DNA of 64,000 nt from an uncultured Christensenellaceae bacterium. Lineage in GTDB: Bacteria; Bacillota; Clostridia; Christensenellales; Borkfalkiaceae. Below are positions 43,977-53,200 of this stretch, in pieces. The translations under genes were made by a program, and so were the position numbers. Positions within the stretch are counted from its first letter, which is position 1. Each line of letters begins with the position of its first letter. The notes beneath the pieces are model-generated. The model worked only from the letters and a program-made list of their open reading frames with translations. It did no database searches and had not been told where the DNA came from. Location: positions 56,728-120,727 of the forward strand of contig CAJUSA010000007.1 in the NCBI GenBank assembly GCA_910589015.1, read 5' to 3'.

Positions 43977-44900
43977 ATGACCAAGGTATTTATCGACGGA
44001 AAAGCGGGGACGACGGGTCTTCGCATATACGAACGGCTGGCAAAGCGGAACGATATTGAAATCGTTTCGCTTTCCGAAGAGCTCAGAAAAGACGTTTCGG
44101 CACGCAAAGACGCGATCAATTCTGCCGACGTCGTTTTTCTGTGCCTTCCCGACGACGCTGCGCGGGAAGCCGTTGCCCTCGTCGAAAATCCTTCTACCAT
44201 CGTTATCGACGCCTCTACGGCACACCGTACTTGCGCGGGTTGGGCATACGGCTTTGCCGAACTTTCGCCCGAACATCGCGCGGCGGTTGCCCGTTCCAAA
44301 CGTATCGCTAACCCGGGCTGTTATGCAAGCGGTTTTATTGCGCTCGTCTATCCGCTCGTCAAAGCGGGGATCGTGCAAAGCAATTATCCCTTCGTCTGCC
44401 ATGCAGTAAGCGGTTATTCCGGCGGCGGAAAGAAGGCAATCGAACAGTACGAGGCGGCGCAAAGAGAAAAGTCGCTCGATACGCCTCGTCTGTATGCGTT
44501 GGGGCTCGAACACAAACACCTTCCCGAAATGATGAAGGTCTGTTCGCTTACGCAGAAACCCGTTTTTAATCCCTATATCTGCGATTATTACAACGGCATG
44601 CTGGTTTCGGTTCCGCTCTTTTTGTCCTTCCTTCCAAGACGAACGGGCGTCGAGGAATTAAAAACATTATACAGGGAACATTATCGCGGCAGTCGGTTCG
44701 TGACGGTCGGCGCGGAAGAGAGCGGGTTCCTCGCGGCAAACGCGCTCAACGATACGAACGGACTGGAAATTTTCGTCAACGGCAACGCGGAACAAGTTGT
44801 TCTCTCGGCGCGGCTCGATAACTTAGGCAAAGGTGCGAGCGGCGCGGCGGTGCAGAATATGAATATTGCGTTGGGTCTTGACGAAGGGAAGGGCTTGTAA
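43977..44900 (+). CDS. argC: N-acetyl-gamma-glutamyl-phosphate reductase
   Basis: 307 residues, the shorter type 2 ArgC. It reduces N-acetylglutamyl phosphate with NADPH to the semialdehyde. GKAGTTGLRIYERL is the nucleotide-binding start, and NPGCYASGF carries the catalytic Cys. HAVSGYSGGGKKA and EHKHLPEM (with the active-site His) follow. It lies 6 bases after argG, so the operon order is argG-argC-argJ-argB-argD-argF-carA-carB. Confidence 0.95.
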   Translation: MTKVFIDGKAGTTGLRIYERLAKRNDIEIVSLSEELRKDVSARKDAINSADVVFLCLPDDAAREAVALVENPSTIVIDASTAHRTCAGWAYGFAELSPEHRAAVARSKRIANPGCYASGFIALVYPLVKAGIVQSNYPFVCHAVSGYSGGGKKAIEQYEAAQREKSLDTPRLYALGLEHKHLPEMMKVCSLTQKPVFNPYICDYYNGMLVSVPLFLSFLPRRTGVEELKTLYREHYRGSRFVTVGAEESGFLAANALNDTNGLEIFVNGNAEQVVLSARLDNLGKGASGAAVQNMNIALGLDEGKGL

Positions 44901-44915
44901 GAGTGAAGGATAAAT

Positions 44916-46148
44916 ATGTTTGATAATTATAAAGAAATAGCGGGCGGCATATGCGCGCCTGCGGGGTTCCGCGCGAACGGCGTTCACTGCGGTATCCGTA
45001 AAAATAAACTCAAAAAAGATCTGGCGCTCATCGTTGCGGACGAGCTCTGCTCTACGGCGTGCGCTTATACGACCAATCTTGTTAAGGGCGCGCCCATTCT
45101 CGTGACGCAAAAGAACGTGGAAAACGGTTATGCGCAGGCTGTCATCGTCAACAGCGGCAACGCCAATACCTGCAACGCCAACGGCGTGGAAATCGCCGAG
45201 GGCATGTGCGCGCTGGTGCAGCAACATACGGGCGTCATCAAGGAAAACGTTGTCGTGGCAAGCACGGGCGTTATCGGGCAGGAACTGAGCCTCGATCCGA
45301 TCGCGGGCGGTATGGAAGAATTGTGCGCGGGCTTGCGCGCCGACAATGAGGGAAGCGCGGCGGCTGCCGAGGCGATCATGACGACCGATACGGTCAAGAA
45401 GGAAACGGCGATCACGTTCGGGATCGCGGGCAAAATGTGCACGATCGGCGCGGTTGCAAAGGGCGTAGGCATGATCTGCCCCAACATGGCGACGATGCTG
45501 CTGTTCGTCACGACCGACGTGAACATCTCGCCCGAAATGCTCAGAAGAGCGCTCGCGGCGGACATGAAAGACAGCGTGAATATGCTCAGCGTAGACGGCG
45601 ATACTTCCACCAACGATACGATCTGCGTGATGGCGAACGGCAGAGCGGGCAACACACTCATTGACAAAGCAGGCGTCGATTACCGCATTTTCAAAGACGC
45701 GTTGGGCGCGGTACTGCGCAAGATCTGCCGCATGCTGGCGCGCGACGGCGAAGGGGCGACCAAACTCATCGAATGCCGCGTGTATAACGCGAAAAAGGTG
45801 ACGGACGCGCGCCTTGCCGCCAAATCGGTGGTGAAGAGCAACCTTGTCAAAGCCGCCATCTTCGGTTCGGATATCAACTGGGGACGCGTGCTCTGCGCGC
45901 TCGGATATGCGGGCGCCGACCTCGATATTGCAAAGATCGACGTTTCGTTCCGCTCGAAGGCGGGCGAACTGCTCGTATGCCAAGGGGGCTACGGCGTGGA
46001 ATTTTCGGAAGAAACGGCGAAAAAACTGCTTTCCGAGGACGAAATCTATATCGACGTCAACCTCAATTCGGGCGTATACGAGGCAACCGCCTACGGGTGC
46101 GACCTCACCTACGACTATGTGAAAATCAACGGAGATTACAGAACGTGA
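44916..46148 (+). CDS. argJ: Bifunctional ornithine acetyltransferase/N-acetylglutamate synthase
   Basis: 410 residues. ArgJ moves the acetyl group from N-acetylornithine to glutamate, and the bifunctional type also uses acetyl-CoA. It cleaves itself before a conserved Thr; here the site should lie in GMICPNMATMLLF, the conserved block. VNSGNANTCNA, STGVIGQEL and TTDTVKKE are also typical. The N-terminus starts AGGICAPAGFRANGVHCGI as expected. Its stop overlaps the argB start (GTGA). With argJ present no separate argE is needed. Confidence 0.95.
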   Translation: MFDNYKEIAGGICAPAGFRANGVHCGIRKNKLKKDLALIVADELCSTACAYTTNLVKGAPILVTQKNVENGYAQAVIVNSGNANTCNANGVEIAEGMCALVQQHTGVIKENVVVASTGVIGQELSLDPIAGGMEELCAGLRADNEGSAAAAEAIMTTDTVKKETAITFGIAGKMCTIGAVAKGVGMICPNMATMLLFVTTDVNISPEMLRRALAADMKDSVNMLSVDGDTSTNDTICVMANGRAGNTLIDKAGVDYRIFKDALGAVLRKICRMLARDGEGATKLIECRVYNAKKVTDARLAAKSVVKSNLVKAAIFGSDINWGRVLCALGYAGADLDIAKIDVSFRSKAGELLVCQGGYGVEFSEETAKKLLSEDEIYIDVNLNSGVYEATAYGCDLTYDYVKINGDYRT

Positions 46149-47002
46149 TCGATAAGAAGGAACAGGCGGAACTTCTCTTAGAGGCGATGCCCTACATCAA
46201 AAAATATCAGGATAAATATCTTGTTATCAAATACGGCGGAAATGCCATGACGAGCGAAGAGCTGAAAGCGGGCGTCATGCGCGATTTAACGCTTTTGCGT
46301 TTTGTGGGCATCAAGGTCGTGCTCGTGCACGGCGGCGGGCCTGAAATTTCGCAGACGCTTTCGCGTATGGGCATCGAGTCGCGTTTCGTGGGCGGCTTAC
46401 GCCATACCGACAAGGAAACCGCCGAAGTCGTGCGCATGGTGCTTTCGGGCAAGGTCAACAAGGAACTCGTGCACAATCTCGGGCGGCTCGGCTGTAAGGC
46501 AGTGGGGCTTTCGGGCATCGACGGCATGTTGTTGCGTTGCGAAAAAGAGAGCGAGGAGTTGGGCTATGTGGGCAGAATCACGTCCGTCACGCCCGACGTC
46601 ATTTGCGATTGCCTGAACGCGGGCTATCTTCCCGTTATTTCCACCGTGGGGTGCGACGACGAGGGCAATATCTACAACGTGAACGCCGATACCGCCGCCG
46701 CCGCCATTGCGGGAACGTTAAAGGCGGAAAGTCTTGTTCTCATGACCGATATCCGCGGTCTGCTCGAAAATAAAGACGATCCCGAAAGTCTTATCAAAAA
46801 GGTGTATGTTTCCGACGTGCCCGCCCTCATTCAGAAGGGTATCATTACGGGCGGTATGATCCCGAAAATCAATTGTTGCAAAAACGCGATCCGCGACGGC
46901 GTAAACCGTGTGTTTATCATCGACGGACGCGTCAACCATTCCATTATTCTCGAATTGCTCTCCGACGAGGGCTTCGGAACGATGTTCGTAAAAGGTGACT
47001 GA
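46145..47002 (+). CDS. argB: Acetylglutamate kinase
   Basis: 285 residues with a GTG start overlapping the argJ stop. It phosphorylates N-acetylglutamate, the committed step and usual target of arginine feedback. VIKYGGNAM, LVHGGGPEIS, NVNADTAAAAIA and GGMIPKI are the amino-acid kinase motifs. The N-terminal stretch (EQAELLLEAMPYIKKYQDK) is the helix found in arginine-sensitive hexameric enzymes, so feedback inhibition is likely. Longer in-frame starts would run back into argJ and are not credible. Confidence 0.95.
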   Translation: MIDKKEQAELLLEAMPYIKKYQDKYLVIKYGGNAMTSEELKAGVMRDLTLLRFVGIKVVLVHGGGPEISQTLSRMGIESRFVGGLRHTDKETAEVVRMVLSGKVNKELVHNLGRLGCKAVGLSGIDGMLLRCEKESEELGYVGRITSVTPDVICDCLNAGYLPVISTVGCDDEGNIYNVNADTAAAAIAGTLKAESLVLMTDIRGLLENKDDPESLIKKVYVSDVPALIQKGIITGGMIPKINCCKNAIRDGVNRVFIIDGRVNHSIILELLSDEGFGTMFVKGD

Positions 47003-47037
47003 TTGTTTTAGTCATCTTTTTTATAAAGGATAAATTT

Positions 47038-48204
47038 ATGAACTATCAACAAATCAAACAACTCGACGACGAATACGGCGCCAAAACCTTTGCGCGTTAT
47101 CCCGTAGCGATCGAACGCGGGCAGGGCGCGGAACTTTACGATACCGAAGGCAAACGCTATATCGATTTCGGCGCGGGAATCGCCGTCAACATCTTCGGCG
47201 CGAACGACGAAGAATGGAAACAAGCCGTGATCGCCCAGCTCAATAAAATTCAGCACGTCAGCAACCTGTATTATAACGAGGCGCAGGCAAAACTTTCGGA
47301 ACTCATCTGCACGAAGGCGGGCGCCAGGCGCGTGTTCTTTTCAAACTCAGGCGCCGAGGCGAACGAGTGCGCTTTCAAAGCGGCGCGGAAATATTCCTAT
47401 CTCAAATACGGCGCGGGCAGAAACAAGATCGTCGCGCTCAAAAACAGTTTCCACGGCAGAACGCTCTTTACGCTTACGGCTACGGGGCAAGACGCTTTTC
47501 ACCGTTATTACGATCCCTTCGTCGGCGGCGTTGCCATCGCCGGTTGCGATCTTGAAAGCGTTAAAAAAGCGGCGGGGCGCGATTGTTGCGCCGTCGTCAT
47601 CGAATGCGTGCAGGGCGAGAGCGGGGTAACCGAACTGCCTGCGGCGTTCGTGAAAGCGCTTTCGGAATTTTGCAGGGAAAACGATATACTGCTCATTGTC
47701 GACGAAGTGCAGACGGGGCTGGGCAGAACGGGTAAATTCTTTGCCTACGAGCATTACGGCGTTGCGCCCGACCTTGTGACGACGGCAAAGGGCATAGCGG
47801 GCGGTCTGCCCCTCGGCGCCTGTCTGTTTTACGAAAAAACGCAAGACGTTTACGCCCCCGGCGACCACGGTTCCACGTTCGGCGGCAATCCCGTCGCCTG
47901 TGCGGGGTCGCACAGCATTCTGTCGCGTATCACCGAGGAATTCTTACTCGAAGTGCAGGGCAAAAGCGCTTATATGCGCGCCAAGCTCAAAGGGTTCGAC
48001 GGCGTTGCGGGCGTAACGGGGCTGGGACTGATGATCGGACTCGACCTCAAAGAAAAAACGGCAAAGCAAGTCGCGCAGGACTGCCTGCAAAAGGGCTTGT
48101 TGGTGCTCACCGCGCACGAGCGTTTGCGCATCGTGCCGCCGCTCAATCTTACGAAAACGCAGATGGACGAAGGCTTGTCTATTCTGAAAGAGGTATTAAA
48201 ATGA
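47038..48204 (+). CDS. argD: Acetylornithine aminotransferase
   Basis: 388 residues, class III aminotransferase. It makes N-acetylornithine from the semialdehyde. FSNSGAEANE, the PLP-binding LIVDEVQTGLGRTGK and the Schiff-base lysine region TTAKGIAGGLPLGA are all present. GSTFGGNPVAC follows as expected. It lies 35 bases after argB, the longest gap in the early arg operon. Its last four bases overlap argF. Confidence 0.95.
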   Translation: MNYQQIKQLDDEYGAKTFARYPVAIERGQGAELYDTEGKRYIDFGAGIAVNIFGANDEEWKQAVIAQLNKIQHVSNLYYNEAQAKLSELICTKAGARRVFFSNSGAEANECAFKAARKYSYLKYGAGRNKIVALKNSFHGRTLFTLTATGQDAFHRYYDPFVGGVAIAGCDLESVKKAAGRDCCAVVIECVQGESGVTELPAAFVKALSEFCRENDILLIVDEVQTGLGRTGKFFAYEHYGVAPDLVTTAKGIAGGLPLGACLFYEKTQDVYAPGDHGSTFGGNPVACAGSHSILSRITEEFLLEVQGKSAYMRAKLKGFDGVAGVTGLGLMIGLDLKEKTAKQVAQDCLQKGLLVLTAHERLRIVPPLNLTKTQMDEGLSILKEVLK

Positions 48205-49109
48205 AACATTTGCTGAAACTTGCCGACCTTTCCCGCGAGGAAATCTTATCCTTGCTCAACCTTGCCGATCAGCTCAAATACGAGCGCGCGCACGGCACGC
48301 CGCACGAGCTGTTAAAGGGCAAGAAACTCGGCATGATTTTTCAGAAATCGTCTACTCGCACCCGCGTATCCTTCGAGGTGGGCATGTATGAGCTGGGCGG
48401 CTATGCCCTGTTCCTTTCCAACCGCGATCTGCAAATCGGGCGCGGCGAACCGGTGGAAGATACCGCGCGCGTCCTCTCGCGCTATCTCGACGGAATCATG
48501 ATCCGCACGTTCGAGCAAAAAGAGGTGGAAGACCTTGCAAAATACGGTTCGATTCCGATCATAAACGGGCTGACCGATTACTGCCACCCCTGTCAGGTGC
48601 TTGCCGATCTCATGACGATCCGTGAACATAAGGGCACGTTCGACGGGCTGAAACTGTGTTTTGTGGGCGACGGCAACAATATGGCGAACTCGCTCATGGT
48701 GGGCGCGATCAAAACGGGCATGAAGTTTGCGATCTCCTGCCCGAAGGGTTACGAACCCGACGCGCAGCTTGTCAGATGGGCGAAGGAAAACGGCGAATGC
48801 CTTGTGACCGACAACGTGGAAGAAGCGGCGGCGGGCGCCGACGTGCTCTATACCGATGTGTGGGCGTCGATGGGGCAGGAAGAGGAAAAGGCGAAGCGCG
48901 AAAAGGCGTTTGCGGGATTTCAGATCAATACCAAGATCATGAAAGCCGCCAACAAAGGCGCGATGGTCTTGCATTGCCTGCCCGCGCACCGCGGCGAGGA
49001 AATCACCGCCGACGTCCTCGAAGAGCACGCGAACGAAATCTTCGACGAAGCGGAAAACCGTTTGCACGCACAGAAAGCCGTCATGGTCAAGTGCATGGGC
49101 GCGAAATAA
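48201..49109 (+). CDS. argF: Ornithine carbamoyltransferase
   Basis: 302 residues. It makes citrulline from ornithine and carbamoyl phosphate. Carbamoyl-phosphate loop SSTRTRVSFE, DYCHPCQVLADL, and HCLPAHRGEEIT with the catalytic Cys are intact. Start overlaps argD by four bases. The carbamoyl phosphate supplier carAB follows 27 bases downstream, so the two steps are made together. Confidence 0.97.
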   Translation: MKHLLKLADLSREEILSLLNLADQLKYERAHGTPHELLKGKKLGMIFQKSSTRTRVSFEVGMYELGGYALFLSNRDLQIGRGEPVEDTARVLSRYLDGIMIRTFEQKEVEDLAKYGSIPIINGLTDYCHPCQVLADLMTIREHKGTFDGLKLCFVGDGNNMANSLMVGAIKTGMKFAISCPKGYEPDAQLVRWAKENGECLVTDNVEEAAAGADVLYTDVWASMGQEEEKAKREKAFAGFQINTKIMKAANKGAMVLHCLPAHRGEEITADVLEEHANEIFDEAENRLHAQKAVMVKCMGAK

Positions 49110-49136
49110 TCTACAAAAACCGAAGGGAAGAGCATT

Positions 49137-50210
49137 ATGGATAAAAAAGTTTACATTACGTTGGAAAACGGCAGAACGTTTGAAGGGCGTTCGTTCGGCG
49201 CGGAACGCGAAGTTGTGGGCGAGCTGGTATTCACTACGGGCATGACGGGTTATATCGAAACGCTCACCGATCCCAGCTATTACGGACAGATCGTCACGCA
49301 GACCTTTCCGCTCATCGGCAACTACGGCATGATCAAGTCGGACAGGGAAAGCGCGAAGTGCTGGGTCACCGCTTATATCGTCCGCGAAAAGTGCGACGAT
49401 CCTTCCAACTTCCGTTGCGAGGGCACGCTCGAAGCCTACTTAAAGGAACAGAATGTTCCCGCCGTTTACGGGGTGGATACGCGCGAGTTGACGAAGATCG
49501 TGCGCGAGGCGGGCGTCATGCCTGCGGCGATCACCTTCAAACCGCTTAAAGATCTGTCGGTTTTGAAAAATTACCGTGTGAAAGGCGCCGTTGCGGCGGT
49601 AACGGGGCAGGATCATCGCGTAAGCGGCCCCGAAAACGGTTTGAAAGTCGTCTTGTACGATTTCGGCGCGAAGGGGAACATCGTGCGCGAGCTGGAAAAA
49701 CGCGGTTGCCGCGTGATCGAAGTGCCCGCCTCGACGCCCGCCGATGAGGCGCTTGCTCTGCACCCCGACGGCATTATGCTCACCAACGGCCCCGGCGATC
49801 CTGCCGAAAACATTGAGATCATCGAAAATATCAAGGGCTTTGCGGGTAAAGTTCCCGTATTCGGAATTTGTTTGGGACATCAGCTCTTCGCGCTTGCCAT
49901 GGGCGGCGCGACGCGCAAAATGAAATACGGGCACCGCGGCGCAAACCAACCCGTGCGCCGTTGCGATACGGGCAAAATCTTCATTTCTTCGCAGAACCAC
50001 GGCTACGAGGTCGTGAGCGAATCGTTAAAGGGCGTGGGCGAAGTGATTTACGTCAACGCGAACGATGGCACGTGCGAAGGCGTGCGCTATCCCGAAATCG
50101 AGGCGTTCACCGTGCAGTTCCACCCCGAAGCCTGCGGCGGTCCGCACGACGCGAATTTCCTCTTCGACGAATTTCTTGCCGCAATGAAAAAGGAGAACAA
50201 ACATGCCTAA
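49137..50210 (+). CDS. carA: Carbamoyl-phosphate synthase small subunit
   Basis: 357 residues. It hydrolyses glutamine and passes ammonia to CarB. The N-terminal domain has TGMTGYIETLTDPSYYGQ, and the class I amidotransferase has LTNGPGDP and FGICLGHQ with Cys245 as nucleophile, plus VQFHPEACGGP with the catalytic His and Glu partner. It overlaps the carB start by eight bases, a tight coupling of the two subunits. Confidence 0.97.
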   Translation: MDKKVYITLENGRTFEGRSFGAEREVVGELVFTTGMTGYIETLTDPSYYGQIVTQTFPLIGNYGMIKSDRESAKCWVTAYIVREKCDDPSNFRCEGTLEAYLKEQNVPAVYGVDTRELTKIVREAGVMPAAITFKPLKDLSVLKNYRVKGAVAAVTGQDHRVSGPENGLKVVLYDFGAKGNIVRELEKRGCRVIEVPASTPADEALALHPDGIMLTNGPGDPAENIEIIENIKGFAGKVPVFGICLGHQLFALAMGGATRKMKYGHRGANQPVRRCDTGKIFISSQNHGYEVVSESLKGVGEVIYVNANDGTCEGVRYPEIEAFTVQFHPEACGGPHDANFLFDEFLAAMKKENKHA

Positions 50211-53200
50211 GAGAAACGATATCAAAAAAGTACTCGTCATCGGATCGGGTCCGATCGTCATCGGACAAGCCGCGGAATTCGACTACGCGGGCGCGCAGGC
50301 GTGCCGCGTTCTCAAAGACGCGGGGATCAACGTCGTATTGTGCAATTCCAACCCCGCGACAATCATGACGGATAAAATGCTTGCGGACGAAATCTACCTC
50401 GAACCGCTCACGGAAGACAGCTTAAAGCGCATCATCATCAAAGAACGCCCCGATTCGCTGCTTGCCTCGTTAGGCGGACAGACGGGGCTGACCATGGGCT
50501 ATAAGCTTGCCAAATCGGGATTTTTGGAAGAGTGGGGCGTGCGGCTTATCGGCACCACGCTGAGCGCGATCGACCGCGCGGAAGACCGCGAACTCTTCAA
50601 AGAAACGATGGAAAAGATCCATCAACCCGTCGTGCCTTCCGATATCGCCTACACGGTGGAAGAGTGCGTCGAGATTGCGGAAAAGCTCGGATATCCCGTC
50701 ATCGTGCGCCCTGCCTACACGCTGGGCGGCGCGGGCGGCGGCGTGGCGCATGACGAAGAAGAATTGCGCCTTATTTCCCACAACGGCTTGATGCTCTCGC
50801 CCATCACGCAGGTGCTTATCGAAAAGTATATCGGCGGATGGAAGGAAATCGAATTCGAAGTACTGCGCGACGGCGCAGGCAACGTGCTCACCGTCTGCTC
50901 GATGGAAAACTTCGACCCCGTCGGGATCCACACGGGCGATTCCATCGTCATCGCGCCCGCCGTCACGCTTTCGGATAAAGAATATCAGATGCTGCGCACG
51001 GCTGCGCTCGATATCATCACCGAACTCGGCATCGAGGGCGGCTGTAACTGCCAGTTCGCGCTGCATCCCGACAGTTTCGAATATGCGGTCATCGAAGTCA
51101 ACCCCCGCGTTTCGCGCTCGTCTGCGCTTGCAAGTAAGGCAACGGGTTATCCCATTGCCAAGGTTACGACCAAGATCGCACTCGGTTACACGCTCGATGA
51201 AATCAAGAACGACGTCACGGGCAAAACGTACGCCTGTTTCGAGCCGACCATCGACTACGTTGTAATCAAGCTTCCCAAATGGCCCTTCGATAAATTCCTT
51301 TACGCGGGCAGAACGCTCGGTTCGCGCATGAAGGCGACGGGCGAAGTCATGGCGATCGGCACTTCGTTCGAGCAGGCGATCATGAAAGCAGTGCGCGGCG
51401 CGGAAATTTCGCTCTCGACGCTCAATCATCCCAAATTTACGGCGATGAGCAAAGAGCAGCTCTATACCGAAATCGGCAAGATGACCGACGAGCGCCTGTT
51501 CGCGGTATACGCCGCTCTGCATGCGGGGATCACGGTCGACGAAATTTTCGACGTGACGAAGATCGACCGCTGGTTCCTGTGCAAGCTGCGCAACCTTGTG
51601 AAGTTCGAACAGGAAAACAGCGGGAAAAAACTCGATAAAGCAACCTATCTTCAAGGCAAAAAACTCGGTTATACCGATGCGGCGCTTGAAAAACTCAGCG
51701 GCGAAAAGCTGCCCGCGCACCGCCGCGCCGTGTTCAAAATGGTCGATACCTGCGCTGCCGAATTTTCGGCGCAGACGCCGTATTTCTATTCCACCTACGA
51801 CGAAATCGAGCACGACGAGGCGCTGCCCTTCGTCAAAGAGAGCAAGAAAAAGCGCATTATCGTCATCGGTTCGGGGCCCATCCGCATCGGGCAGGGCATC
51901 GAATTCGATTATTCTTCGGTGCACTGCGTGTGGGCGCTCAAAAAGCTGGGTTACGAAGTGGTGATCATCAACAACAACCCCGAAACGGTTTCCACCGACT
52001 TCGATACGGCGGACAGGCTTTACTTTGAATCGCTTACGCCCGAAGACGTGCAGAACGTCATCGACGTCGAAAAGCCTTACGGCGTCGTCATCACCTTCGG
52101 CGGACAGACGGCGATCAAGCTCTGCGGCTACCTCGATAAAAAGGGCGTCCGCATTTTAGGCACGAGCGCCGACAGCGTCGATATGGCGGAGGACCGCGAG
52201 CGGTTCGACGCACTTTTGGAAGAGTTCGGCATTGCCCGCCCCAAAGGTCTTACGGTTATGACTAAGCAAGAGGCGATTGCCGCCGCGGAAAAGCTCGGTT
52301 ATCCCGTTTTGTTGCGTCCTTCATATGTCATCGGCGGGCAGAACATGACGATCGCCTTTACCGAAAACGATATTTCGCGCTATATGGACGTCATTTTGGC
52401 GCAGCATATCGAAAATCCCGTGCTCTGCGACAAATATCTCATGGGAACGGAACTTGAAGTAGACGCTATTTCCGACGGAACGGACGTGCTGATCCCCGGC
52501 ATCATGCAGCACATCGAACGCGCGGGCGTGCACTCGGGCGACTCGATCGCAGTCTATCCGCCGTATCACCTTTCCGACGCCATGTTGCAGAAAATCGTCG
52601 AAGTATCCACGCAGCTTGCGCTGTCGTTAAAAACCAAAGGGCTGATCAACATTCAGTATCTTATCTATCAGAATCAGCTCTATGTTATCGAAGTCAATCC
52701 GCGCGCGTCGCGTACGATCCCGTACATTTCCAAAGTAACGGGCGTACCCATGGTCGAGCTTGCCACGAAGATCATGGTCGGATCTAAACTCAAACGCCTC
52801 GGGTACGGCACGGGGTTATATCCCAATTCGCCTTACGTCGCCGTCAAGGTTCCCGTATTCAGTTTTGAAAAATTAAACGACGTCAACTCGCAACTCGGTC
52901 CCGAAATGAAATCGACGGGCGAAGTGCTCGGCATCGGCAAAACGGTGGAAGAAGCGCTCTTCAAAGGGCTGGTTTCGGCGGGATTCAAAATGTGCCACCC
53001 GACCAAAGAAAAACCCGTCGGCGTGTATTTCACGATCAACGATCAGGATAAATTCGAAATCGTTTCAATCGCCAAAAAATTCGCCGACCTCGGCTGTAAT
53101 CTTTATGCGACTGCGGGCACGGCGAAGGTCATTTCCGATTTGGGGATCGACGTCACCGTCGTCGAACGCTTAAAAGCCACCAAACAGGTATGCCGTTTGA

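Noticed and set aside
45977..46144. Longer argB N-terminus inside argJ
   Set aside because: The extra residues are an Arg-rich out-of-frame reading of argJ; the GTG at 46145 overlapping the argJ stop fits the operon style.
50470..51924. A 484-codon - strand frame opposite carB
   Set aside because: Shadow of a conserved ATP-grasp region; composition and residues (many His, Arg, Asp) are those of antisense translation.
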